The notes under the pieces were generated by a model. The model worked only from the letters and a program-made list of their open reading frames with translations. It was not told the DNA's origin and did not search any database. From CAIOSQ01 sp044359885 (GTDB lineage Bacteria; Pseudomonadota; Alphaproteobacteria; CACIAM-22H2): a stretch of 10,785 nucleotides of DNA. Numbering within the stretch: position 1 is the first letter of the stretch; every line of letters begins with the position of its first letter. Below, one piece after another: positions 1 through 6,770 of this stretch. Position numbers and translations under genes: made by a program. Location of the stretch: positions 1 through 10,785 of the forward strand of contig JBIKLI010000133.1 in assembly GCA_044359885.1 (NCBI GenBank). Direction: 5' to 3'.

Positions 1-459
1 GCCATCACGGCCGCGCTGGGTCCGTCGGCGTTCAACGTCGTGGTGGCGCTGGCCGCGGTCTACACGCCCCGCACCGCGCGCGTCGTCCGCGCGTCGGTGC
101 TGGTGGTCCGGGAGGCCGACTACGTCCATGCGGCCCAGTCGGTGGGTGCCGGACATTTGCGGATCATGCTTCACCACATCCTGCCGAACAGCATGGCGCC
201 GCTGGTCGTCCAACTGACCTTCGTGTTTGCCTATGCGGTGATCGCCGAGGCGGTCCTCAGCTTCCTCGGCATGGGGCCGCCGCCTCCCACGCCCAGCTGG
301 GGAAACATCATCGCGGAGGGCAAGGACTACATCCGCGAAGCGGGGTGGATCGCCATGTTCCCGGGGCTGGCCATCGCCATCACCGTGCTCGGCCTGAACC
401 TTCTGGGCGATGGGCTGCGCGACGTCCTCGACCCGCGCATGAACATCGAGACGCGATGA
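1..459 (+). CDS. Dipeptide/oligopeptide-type ABC transporter permease, DppC/OppC family (5' end missing)
   Basis: C-terminal 152 residues of an inner-membrane permease; the frame is open to the left edge, so the start lies outside the window. The BPD_transp_1 domain is visible. The cytoplasmic EAA loop, which docks onto the ATPase subunits, runs at about residues 38-63 of the fragment (EADYVHAAQSVGAG, then HHILPN). It is followed by two hydrophobic spans, about 67-90 and 121-138. The motif LSFLGMGPPPPTPSWG and the ending GDGLRDVLDPRM are characteristic of DppC/OppC-type permeases. The stop overlaps the start of the next ATPase gene by 4 bases (ATGA), so the two are translationally coupled. 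The substrate cannot be read from this piece; di- or oligopeptides are most likely, but nickel and glutathione importers share the fold. Family assignment is secure, substrate is not. Confidence 0.93.
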   Translation, partial: AITAALGPSAFNVVVALAAVYTPRTARVVRASVLVVREADYVHAAQSVGAGHLRIMLHHILPNSMAPLVVQLTFVFAYAVIAEAVLSFLGMGPPPPTPSWGNIIAEGKDYIREAGWIAMFPGLAIAITVLGLNLLGDGLRDVLDPRMNIETR

Positions 460-1430
460 CCGCCGGTTCGCTCCTCTCCGTCCGCGGTCTGGAAGTCCGG
501 TTCGGCAATTCCGTCGTCGTGGACGCCATCAGCCTCGAGGTCGCGCCGGGCGAGGTGCTCGGCGTGGTCGGCGAGTCGGGGTCGGGCAAGAGCGTCATGG
601 CCCTGACCGTCCTCGGCCTGCTGTCGCCGCCGGGTCGGGTGACGGCGGGCGAGATCAGGTTCGACGGCGAAGATCTGCTGGCGAAGAGCGAACGCGAGAT
701 GCAGGCCGTGCGCGGCAACCGGATCGCGATGATCTTCCAGGAGCCGATGACCTCGCTCAATCCGGTCTTCACGGTGGGGGACCAGATCGCCGAGGCGCTG
801 CGCCTCCATCGCGGTCTCGACAGGACGTCGGCGCGGCGCCGCGCGGCCAGTCTTCTGTCGATGGTGGAGATCGCGGCGGCGGACCGCCGGCTCGACGACT
901 ACCCGCATCAGATGTCCGGGGGAATGCGTCAACGCGTGATGATCGCGATGGCGCTCGCGTGCGAACCGCGGCTTCTGATCGCCGACGAACCGACCACGGC
1001 GCTCGACGTGACGGTCCAGGCGCAGATCCTCGATCTGCTGCGCGGGCTGCAGCGCGAACTGGGGATGGCGGTCATCCTCATCACCCATGACCTCGGCGTG
1101 ATCGCCGAATTCGTGCAGCGCGTGGTGGTCTTCTACGCCGCCCGGGCGGTCGAGGAGGGACCGGTCGGTCCGGTCTTCAGGGCGCCGCTGCACCCCTATA
1201 CCGAAGGCCTGCTGCGATCGATTCCCCATATCGACGGCACCGCCGGCACGCTGCAGGCCATCGAGGGAACGGTTCCGCATCCCCTGGAGATGCCCCCCGG
1301 CTGTCGTTTCCACCCCCGTTGCCCGCACGCCGCGATCGCCTGTACGCGGATCGATCCGCCGCTGGCGACGCTCGCGCCGGGCCGCCGCGCGGCCTGCCTG
1401 CGCCACACCGGCTATTCGAGGCCATCATGA
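456..1430 (+). CDS. Peptide-type ABC transporter ATP-binding protein, DppD/OppD-like
   Basis: A 324-residue cytoplasmic ATPase that powers import through the adjoining permease. ATP-binding elements appear in order: Walker A GESGSGKS (39-46), Q-loop Gln95 in MIFQEPMTSLNP, signature MSGGMRQR (153-160), Walker B LLIADEP (173-179), and H-loop His211. The C-terminal oligo/dipeptide extension (oligo_HPY) starts at HPYTEGLL (about 246). It contains four cysteines (283, 289, 296, 314) in the GCRFHPRCP context that binds a [4Fe-4S] cluster in characterised Dpp ATPases. The ATG at 456 was chosen because it overlaps the permease stop and gives the normal family length; the frame is open further upstream but that part encodes no ABC sequence. 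The signature has Met in place of the usual Gln (SGGM), common in DppD-type subunits. The gene ends in another ATGA overlap with the paired ATPase. Confidence 0.95.
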   Translation: MTAGSLLSVRGLEVRFGNSVVVDAISLEVAPGEVLGVVGESGSGKSVMALTVLGLLSPPGRVTAGEIRFDGEDLLAKSEREMQAVRGNRIAMIFQEPMTSLNPVFTVGDQIAEALRLHRGLDRTSARRRAASLLSMVEIAAADRRLDDYPHQMSGGMRQRVMIAMALACEPRLLIADEPTTALDVTVQAQILDLLRGLQRELGMAVILITHDLGVIAEFVQRVVVFYAARAVEEGPVGPVFRAPLHPYTEGLLRSIPHIDGTAGTLQAIEGTVPHPLEMPPGCRFHPRCPHAAIACTRIDPPLATLAPGRRAACLRHTGYSRPS

Positions 1431-2419
1431 CCGCGTCCGGTGCGCCGACGCCCCTGGTCGAGGTCGAAGGCCTGGTGAAACATTTCCCGGTCAAGGGCGG
1501 CGCGTTCTCGCGTCGGCGCGGCGGTCTGGTGCGGGCGGTTGATGGCATCAGCTTCACGATCGGCCGCGGCGAGACGCTGGGTCTGGTCGGCGAGTCGGGT
1601 TGCGGCAAGTCGACGACGGGGCGACTGCTGCTGCGGCTGATCGAACCGAGCGCCGGTGCGATCCGCATCGACGGGACCGACCTCGCCAGCCTGGGTGGCA
1701 GGGCGTTGCGCAGCCGCCGGCGCGACGTCCAGATGATCTTCCAGGATCCCTATTCGTCGCTCAATCCGCGCAAGACGGTCGGCGGCATCGTCGCCGAACC
1801 GCTGATCGTCCACGGCGAGGGCGACGCGGCGCAGCGCAGCGCCCGCGTGGGCGAATTGCTGCGCCTCGTCGGGCTCGACGCCTCGCATGCCGAGCGCTAC
1901 CCGCACGAGTTCTCGGGCGGGCAGCGGCAGCGCATCGGGATCGCGCGCGCCCTTGCCCTTAACCCGCGCTTCGTCGTCTGCGACGAACCCGTGTCGGCGC
2001 TCGACGCGTCGATCCAGGCCCAGATCGTCAATCTGATGCTGGACCTGCAGCGCAACCTGGGCCTGACCTATCTCTTCATCAGCCACAATCTGGCGGTCGT
2101 CCGGCACATCAGCGACCGTGTCGCCGTGATGTATCTCGGCAAGATCGTCGAACTCGCCGGCAAATCCGATCTCTACGCCCGGCCGATGCATCCCTATACC
2201 CAGGCGCTGCTTTCGGCCGTTCCGGTCGCGGACCCGGACCGCCCCAGGCGCCGCACCCGCCTGGTGGGCGACGTGCCGAGCCCCATCGATCCGCCTGCGG
2301 GGTGCCGTTTCCACACGCGCTGTCCGCTGGCGGAACCGAGATGCCGGACGCTCGAACCGGCGCTGGTCCCGGTCGCCGAGGGCCATCACGTGGCCTGCCA
2401 TCTCGTGGCGCCGCATTGA
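1427..2419 (+). CDS. Peptide-type ABC transporter ATP-binding protein, DppF/OppF-like
   Basis: A 330-residue second ATPase of the importer, expected to form a heterodimer with the preceding subunit under the permease pair. Walker A GESGCGKS is at 55-62, the Q-loop Gln106 in MIFQDPYSSLNP, the signature FSGGQRQR at 162-169, Walker B VVCDEP at 183-188 and the H-loop His220 in FISHNLAVV. The MIFQDPYSSLNPR segment and VCDEPVSALD are typical of DppF/OppF. The C-terminal extension begins at HPYTQALL (about 255), with cysteines 293, 299, 306 and 324 in a GCRFHTRCP context, the presumptive Fe-S site. The start at 1427 overlaps the upstream stop by 4 bases. This is the last gene of the operon: the next gene is on the other strand and ends 63 bases away. 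Confidence 0.95.
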   Translation: MTASGAPTPLVEVEGLVKHFPVKGGAFSRRRGGLVRAVDGISFTIGRGETLGLVGESGCGKSTTGRLLLRLIEPSAGAIRIDGTDLASLGGRALRSRRRDVQMIFQDPYSSLNPRKTVGGIVAEPLIVHGEGDAAQRSARVGELLRLVGLDASHAERYPHEFSGGQRQRIGIARALALNPRFVVCDEPVSALDASIQAQIVNLMLDLQRNLGLTYLFISHNLAVVRHISDRVAVMYLGKIVELAGKSDLYARPMHPYTQALLSAVPVADPDRPRRRTRLVGDVPSPIDPPAGCRFHTRCPLAEPRCRTLEPALVPVAEGHHVACHLVAPH

Positions 2420-2429
2420 ACCGCCGTAT

Positions 2430-2459
2430 GGCCCCGCCGCCTGCGCCGCGAGGCGGGCC
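2430..2459. terminator. Possible stem-loop between convergent genes
   Basis: The 63-base gap between two convergent stops contains GGCCCCGCC (2430-2438), able to pair with GGCGGGCC (2452-2459) with one bulged C and a 13-base loop. There is no T-run on either strand, so this is not a classical intrinsic terminator. At this G+C content such stems also arise by chance. Its position between convergent operons is the main argument for a role in ending transcription. Confidence 0.25.
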
Positions 2460-2482
2460 GGACCGCGCCGCAACCGGCGGCG

Positions 2483-3025
2483 TCAGCCTGGCGTCTCGGG
2501 CTCCGGTCCCGCCGGCGGCGGCCAATGGGTCTCGATCGCGGCCATCATGGTCGTGGCGCGATGGTCCAGGCCCTGAGCGAGGATCGAGATGCCGTAGGGC
2601 AGGCCTGCCATCTTGACGACCGGATCGCCCATCATGCGCTTGCCCAGGCGCACCTGGAAGAAGACCTCGGGCGACAATTCAAGGTCGAGGCGGCCGCCGC
2701 CGATCATCGCGAAGCCGCGCGCCGCGCCCACGCGCGTGATCGCGGTCCAGGGGATCGGCGCATCGGCGTTCTGGGGCAGCGCCAGCCCCTCGGCGCCGAT
2801 CGCCACCACCGGCGTGGGGTCGGTCATGTGCCGCAGGTTCTGCCAGACCTGATAGCCGATCAGCGCCGCGACCACCGCCGCACCGGCCCAGGGGGCCTCT
2901 GCATCGGCGAAATTGGCGCCCAGATACCAGGCGGCGCCCAGCGCCACCGCCAGCGCCATGCCCGCGTTCAGCCCGGCGATGATGCGCGAGCGGCGGACGA
3001 CCAGGGTCATGACGCCCGGCGGCAT
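2483..3025 (-). CDS. Small membrane protein of unknown function, two spans plus a PH-like/STM3941-type soluble domain
   Basis: A 180-residue protein. After a short basic N-terminus there are two hydrophobic segments, about 15-39 (starting IIAGLNAGMALAVALG) and 44-64 (APWAGAAVVAALIGYQ). A soluble tail of about 110 residues follows. The pattern PVVAIGAEGLALP, then IPWTAITRV, then a strand-rich stretch and GLPYGISILAQGL resembles the PH-like cytoplasmic domain of the uncharacterised STM3941 family; this match is from memory of the pattern, not a search. The start is uncertain: ATG at 3025 is preferred (15 bases after the aroC stop), but GTG at 3049, overlapping the aroC end, and ATG at 3010 are possible; none has a good Shine-Dalgarno sequence, which suggests translational coupling to aroC. 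No catalytic motif is visible. Function unknown. Confidence 0.75.
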   Translation of the reverse strand: MPPGVMTLVVRRSRIIAGLNAGMALAVALGAAWYLGANFADAEAPWAGAAVVAALIGYQVWQNLRHMTDPTPVVAIGAEGLALPQNADAPIPWTAITRVGAARGFAMIGGGRLDLELSPEVFFQVRLGKRMMGDPVVKMAGLPYGISILAQGLDHRATTMMAAIETHWPPPAGPEPETPG

Positions 3026-3039
3026 GCGGAAAGCGGGGC

Positions 3040-4110
3040 TCAGCCGCACTGCGCGCGATGGCGCAGCAGATGATCGGCGAGGACGCAGGCCATCATGGCC
3101 TCGCCGACGGGCACCGCGCGGATGCCCACGCAGGGATCATGGCGGCCGATGGTGCGGATGTCCGTGTCGGCACCGTCGAGGCCGATCGTCCGGCGCGGCG
3201 ACAGGATGGAGGAGGTGGGCTTGACCGCGAAACGGACCACGATGTCCTGGCCGGTCGATATCCCGCCGAGGATGCCGCCGGCATTGTTGGCGAGGAAGGC
3301 GGGCCCGCCGGCGCCCGCGCGCATCTCGTCGGCGTTCTCTTCGCCGGACAGTTCGGCGGCGCCGAACCCGGCGCCGATCTCGACGCCCTTCACCGCGTTG
3401 ATGCCCATCATCGCCGCGGCGAGGTCGGCGTCGAGCTTGCCATAGACGGGGGCGCCAAGCCCCGCGGGCACGCCGCTGGCGACGACCTCGATCACGGCGC
3501 CGACCGACGATCCCGCCTTGCGCACGGCGTCGAGTTCGCCTTCCCAGGCCTGTGCCGCCTGGCGGTCGGGGCAGAAGAACGGGTTTTCGCCGACCGCGGC
3601 CCAGTCCCAGCGGGAACGGTCGACGCGGTGGCGGCCGAGCTGGATCAGCGCGCCGCGGATGGCGATGCCGGCGCCGAGGACGACGCGAGCCACGGCGCCG
3701 GCGGCGACCCGCATCGCGGTTTCGCGCGCCGAGGACCGTCCGCCGCCGCGATGGTCGCGGATGCCGTATTTGCGCCAGTAGGTGTAGTCCGCATGGCCAG
3801 GGCGGAACTTGGCGGCGATCTCACCGTAGTCCTTCGACCGGGCGTCCTCGTTCTCGATCATGAGCGCGATCGGCGTGCCGGTGGTCAGGCCGTCGAGCAC
3901 CCCGGACAGGATTCGTACGCGGTCGGGTTCGCGCCGCTGGGTGGTGAAGCGCGACTGCCCCGGGCGGCGGCGGTCCAGGTCGCGCTGGATCTCCGCCTCG
4001 CTCAGGGCCAGGCGCGGCGGTGTCCCGTCGACGACGCAGCCGATCGCCGGACCGTGGCTTTCCCCCCAGGTGGTGACGCGAAACAGATGCCCGAAACTGT
4101 TATGCGACAT
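3040..4110 (-). CDS. aroC: Chorismate synthase
   Basis: A 356-residue, full-length enzyme converting 5-enolpyruvylshikimate 3-phosphate to chorismate, the last common step to aromatic amino acids and folate; it uses reduced FMN as a catalytic cofactor, in the cytoplasm. All three family signatures are present: GESHGPAIGCVVDG (16-29), the RPGHADYTYWRKYG (103-116) and GGGRSSARET (122-131) stretch with conserved His106, and the C-terminal RTIGRHDPCVGIRAVPVGEA (319-338), with a conserved Asp325. The ATG at 4110 lies 6 bases after the fabI stop, with no strong ribosome site of its own, so translation probably couples to fabI. The segment TDIRTIGRHD is intact and no frame break is seen. Confidence 0.98.
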   Translation of the reverse strand: MSHNSFGHLFRVTTWGESHGPAIGCVVDGTPPRLALSEAEIQRDLDRRRPGQSRFTTQRREPDRVRILSGVLDGLTTGTPIALMIENEDARSKDYGEIAAKFRPGHADYTYWRKYGIRDHRGGGRSSARETAMRVAAGAVARVVLGAGIAIRGALIQLGRHRVDRSRWDWAAVGENPFFCPDRQAAQAWEGELDAVRKAGSSVGAVIEVVASGVPAGLGAPVYGKLDADLAAAMMGINAVKGVEIGAGFGAAELSGEENADEMRAGAGGPAFLANNAGGILGGISTGQDIVVRFAVKPTSSILSPRRTIGLDGADTDIRTIGRHDPCVGIRAVPVGEAMMACVLADHLLRHRAQCG

Positions 4111-4116
4111 GCCGGG

Positions 4117-4956
4117 TCATTTCTGGGGCTTGAAGCCGGCCAGCATTTCGGCGACCGCCGGGGCGGCGTCGACCGCCATCATGCCGACGAGGTGGTAGCC
4201 GCAATCGACGTGGTGGGTCTCGCCGGTCACGCCGCCGCCCAGATCGGAGAGCAGGTAGAGACCGGCATTGCCGACCTCGTCGGTCGTGACGTTGCGGCGC
4301 AGCGGCGCATTGAGCTCGTTCCACTTCAGGATGTAGCGGAAATCGCCGATGCCGGAGGCGGCCAGCGTCTTGATCGGGCCGGCCGAGATGGCATTGACGC
4401 GGATGCCGCGCGGACCCAGGTCGGCGGCCAGATAGCGCACCGAGGCTTCGAGCGCCGCCTTGGCCACGCCCATGACGTTGTAATGCGGCATCACCCGCTC
4501 GGCGCCGTAGTAGCTGAGGGTCAGCAGGCTGCCGCCGGGCTTCATCAGCGGTGCCGCTCGGCGGCACAGATCGGTGAAGGAAAAGCAGGAGATGTCGAGG
4601 GTGCGCAGGAAATTGGCGCGCGAGGTGTCGAGGTAGAGCCCCTTCAGCTCCTCCTTGTCCGAGAAGGCGATGGCATGGACGACGAAATCAAGCCCGCCCC
4701 AGTCGTGCGCCAGCGTCGCGAAGACCGCGTCGAGCGAGGCCGGATCGGTGACATCGGCGGGCAGGACATGCTTGACGCCAAGCTCGGCGGCCAGCGGCCG
4801 CACCCGCTTTTCGAGCGCCTCGCCCTGGTAGGTGAAGGCAAGGGTGGCGCCCTGGGCGGCGCAGGCCTTGGCGATGCCCCAGGCGATCGACCGGTCGTTG
4901 GCGACGCCCATCACGAGCCCGCGCCTGCCGGCCATCAAGCTTCCGGTGCTGGTCAT
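4117..4956 (-). CDS. fabI: Enoyl-[acyl-carrier-protein] reductase (NADH), FabI type
   Basis: A 279-residue enzyme that reduces trans-2-enoyl-ACP to acyl-ACP in the final step of each type II fatty acid elongation cycle; the usual target of triclosan. Seen directly: the divergent nucleotide loop GVANDRSIAWGIA (17-29), the LSYYGAERVMPHYNVMGVAK block (147-166) with Tyr149, catalytic Tyr159 and Lys166 (E. coli Tyr146, Tyr156, Lys163), NAISAGPIKTLAASGI (188-203), the substrate-loop residues GDFRYIL (204-210) and the HHVDCGYH end (248-255). The start at 4956 was chosen because the family begins just before AGRRGLVMGVA and because GGGAG (4966-4970) sits 9 bases upstream; the frame is open further upstream but encodes no family sequence. 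Ala97 stands where E. coli has Gly93. First gene of the likely fabI-aroC-membrane protein operon. Confidence 0.97.
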   Translation of the reverse strand: MTSTGSLMAGRRGLVMGVANDRSIAWGIAKACAAQGATLAFTYQGEALEKRVRPLAAELGVKHVLPADVTDPASLDAVFATLAHDWGGLDFVVHAIAFSDKEELKGLYLDTSRANFLRTLDISCFSFTDLCRRAAPLMKPGGSLLTLSYYGAERVMPHYNVMGVAKAALEASVRYLAADLGPRGIRVNAISAGPIKTLAASGIGDFRYILKWNELNAPLRRNVTTDEVGNAGLYLLSDLGGGVTGETHHVDCGYHLVGMMAVDAAPAVAEMLAGFKPQK

Positions 4957-5006
4957 AAGTCCATGCTCCCGTTGATAAATCCGAATTGCCTGCGGAATTG
5001 GCCCGC

Positions 5007-5034
5007 ATCCTACACGCAAAACCCCGACGGTCAA
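5007..5034 (-). promoter_or_regulatory. Putative sigma-70-type promoter for fabI
   Basis: Read on the minus strand, TTGACC (5034-5029) and TAGGAT (5012-5007) are separated by 16 bases. These match 5 of 6 and 4 of 6 consensus positions. The predicted start of transcription, near 5000, would leave a leader of about 45 bases before the fabI ATG. The intervening stretch contains a GTTTTG run that is unusually A/T-rich for this sequence. This is pattern matching by eye; no start site is known. Confidence 0.5.
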
Positions 5035-5087
5035 TGATCCGGCGGCCACTTCGCAGGACGGTCTTCAGGTGTCCGCAGCGATCCGCC

Positions 5088-5149
5088 AGGGGTCTGGGGG
5101 GCCGCAGGGGTCTGACCCCGCCGCTTTGGGGGCAGACCCCTTGACCCCG
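5088..5149. repeat. REP-like inverted/direct repeat with a strong hairpin
   Basis: AGGGGTCTGACCCC (5106-5119) pairs with GGGGGCAGACCCCT (5128-5141) at 13 of 14 positions, with one A-G mismatch and an 8-base loop (GCCGCTTT). AGGGGTCTG occurs a second time just before, at 5088-5096, and TGACCCCG occurs at both 5113-5120 and 5142-5149, so the unit contains nested direct and inverted copies. The block lies between divergent fabI and pdxH and encodes nothing I can support. Its form resembles the short GGGGTCTG/CAGACCCC palindromic elements scattered through the intergenic regions of many G+C-rich proteobacterial genomes (recalled, not searched). It might end or insulate transcription between the two promoters, or simply be a dispersed repeat. 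Confidence 0.7.
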
Positions 5150-5222
5150 GTTCCCTCCACCCCTCGCGCGGACCGGCGCCCGCGCTATGTCTTCGTGTGC
5201 ACCCTTCTGCCAACAGCCGTCC

Positions 5223-5227
5223 GGAAG
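5223..5227 (+). promoter_or_regulatory. Ribosome binding site deciding the pdxH start
   Basis: GGAAG lies 8 bases before the ATG at 5236. An upstream in-frame GTG at 5197 would add 13 residues without family similarity and has no comparable site before it, so the ATG is preferred. Confidence 0.55.
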
Positions 5228-5235
5228 CCGCCGTC

Positions 5236-5853
5236 ATGACCCAGCCCGACACCGCCGCCGCGCCCCTGATCGACCCTGCCGACGATCCTTTCCGCCGCTT
5301 CGAGGCGTGGTTCGCCGAGGCCGCCGCCAAGGAGATCAACGATCCCAACGCCATGGCGCTGGCCACCGCCGATGCGCAGGGCAGGCCCAGCGTGCGCATG
5401 GTGCTGCTCAAGGGCGTCGACCAGGGCGGCTTCGTCTTCTACACGAACCTGGAAAGCCGCAAGGGCGGCGAGCTGGCCGCCAACCCGCATGCCGCGCTGC
5501 TGTTCCACTGGAAATCGCTGCAGCGCCAGGTCCGTGTCGAAGGACCGGTCGCGCCGGTCACGCCCGCGGAAGCCGACGCCTATTTCGCCTCGCGTGCCCG
5601 GACCAGCCGGATCGGCGCCTGGGCTTCGCGCCAGTCCCGACCGATGCAGGGCCGCTTCGAGCTCGAGCGGCGGGTCGCCGAATACACCGCCCGTTACGCG
5701 ATCGGCGAGGTGCCGCGACCGCCGCACTGGTCGGGCTTCAGGCTGGTGCCCGATCGCATCGAGTTCTGGCAGGACCGGCCCTTCCGCCTGCATGACCGCG
5801 TCGTCCATGTCCGCGACGGCGCCGGCTGGGCCGTAGAGAGGCTGTTCCCGTGA
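5236..5853 (+). CDS. pdxH: Pyridoxamine/pyridoxine 5'-phosphate oxidase
   Basis: A 205-residue FMN enzyme that oxidises pyridoxine or pyridoxamine 5'-phosphate to pyridoxal 5'-phosphate with oxygen, the last step of PLP synthesis and salvage. Family blocks are complete: the FMN-binding RMVLLK (54-59), VFYTNLESRKGGELAANP (67-84), LFHWKSLQRQVRVEGPV (89-105), RIGAWASRQSRPM (125-137) and the C-terminal substrate-binding RLHDR (184-188), ending in WAVERLFP. Length matches the family. It is divergent from fabI across the repeat-bearing intergenic region, and its last codons overlap the GTG start of the cation transporter (GTGA), so the two are probably one transcript. I could not find a convincing promoter in the 85 bases between the repeat and the start. 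Confidence 0.97.
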   Translation: MTQPDTAAAPLIDPADDPFRRFEAWFAEAAAKEINDPNAMALATADAQGRPSVRMVLLKGVDQGGFVFYTNLESRKGGELAANPHAALLFHWKSLQRQVRVEGPVAPVTPAEADAYFASRARTSRIGAWASRQSRPMQGRFELERRVAEYTARYAIGEVPRPPHWSGFRLVPDRIEFWQDRPFRLHDRVVHVRDGAGWAVERLFP

Positions 5854-6770
5854 CCGCCGCGGCCGGCGATCGCCGGCAGTCGGCCGCGCTGATGCAGCGC
5901 GCGGCCATCGCCTCGGTGGCGGTGGCGGCGACCCTGATCCTGGCGAAGGTCGCGGCCTGGGTGATGACCGATTCGGTCGCCGTGCTGTCCAGCCTGCTCG
6001 ATTCGCTGCTGGACGCCGCAGCCTCGGCGATCAATCTGGTCGCGATCCGCCATGCGCTGACCCCGGCCGACGAGGAACATCGTTTCGGCCACGGGAAGGC
6101 CGAGCCGCTGGCGGGTCTGGCCCAATCCGCCTTCATCTGCGGATCGGGGCTGATCCTGCTGATGGAGGCGGTGCATCGCATCGGCGCGCCGCAGCCGGTG
6201 CAGCGGCCGGAGATCGGCATCGCCGTCGCCGTGCTGTCGATCCTGCTGTCCGCGGGGCTGGTCTTCTATCAGCGCCGCGTCGTGGCGCGCACCGGCTCGG
6301 TCGCGATCGCCGCCGATTCGCTGCATTACGGCAGCGACGCGCTTCTCAACCTCGCGGTGATCGCCGCGATCGTGCTCGGCGGCTTCTTCCAGTCGCCGCT
6401 CGTCGACCCGGTCTTCGGCGCGCTGATCTCGCTGTGGATCCTGTGGGGCGCGCTGGGCATCGCCCGCCAGTCCTTCGATCTGCTGATGGATCGCGAATTG
6501 CCGTCCGCGGATCGCTCGCGGATCCTGGCCATCGCCCGGTCGCGTCCGGAGGTGCTGGACATCCACGATCTGCGCACCCGCTCCGCCGGCACGCATATCT
6601 TCGTCCAGATGCACATCGAGCTGGACCCCGACATGCGCCTTGCCCGCGCCCACGCGATCGCCGACGACGTCGAAGCGGATATCCGCGCGGCCTATCCGCA
6701 TGCCGAGATCATCATCCACCAGGATCCGGCCGGCGAGATGGAGCCGCATCGCGCATCCGCTGCGCCATGA
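5850..6770 (+). CDS. Cation diffusion facilitator metal efflux transporter, YiiP/FieF type
   Basis: A 306-residue inner-membrane proton-coupled exporter of divalent metals, probably Zn(II), with Cd(II) or Fe(II) possible. Six hydrophobic segments run through about residues 15-200, followed by a cytoplasmic ferredoxin-like domain. All YiiP metal ligands can be matched: transport site A Asp51, Asp55 (LLDSLLDAAAS), His159 and Asp163 (ADSLHYGSD); site B Asp74, His77, His81 (ADEEHRFGHGKAE); and cytoplasmic site C His255, His268, His290, Asp292 (ending IIIHQDP). A DD-HD site A is the Zn/Cd-type arrangement; Mn- or Co-type members differ. The GTG start is set by the 4-base overlap with the pdxH stop and by family length. 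It ends in an ATGA overlap with the next gene. Symbol left blank because the physiological metal is unproven. Confidence 0.95.
   Translation: MTAAAGDRRQSAALMQRAAIASVAVAATLILAKVAAWVMTDSVAVLSSLLDSLLDAAASAINLVAIRHALTPADEEHRFGHGKAEPLAGLAQSAFICGSGLILLMEAVHRIGAPQPVQRPEIGIAVAVLSILLSAGLVFYQRRVVARTGSVAIAADSLHYGSDALLNLAVIAAIVLGGFFQSPLVDPVFGALISLWILWGALGIARQSFDLLMDRELPSADRSRILAIARSRPEVLDIHDLRTRSAGTHIFVQMHIELDPDMRLARAHAIADDVEADIRAAYPHAEIIIHQDPAGEMEPHRASAAP

Noticed and set aside
3058..5037. A 659-codon open frame on the plus strand opposite aroC and fabI
   Set aside because: It lies antisense to two certain enzymes. Its composition (many Arg, Ala, Gly, Asp, His) is the usual shadow of G+C-rich genes, with no domain sequence.
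5141..5191. TTGACC (5141-5146) and TATGTC (5186-5191) as a pdxH promoter
   Set aside because: The two hexamers are about 39 bases apart, far from the 16-18 needed, and neither has a good partner at the right distance.
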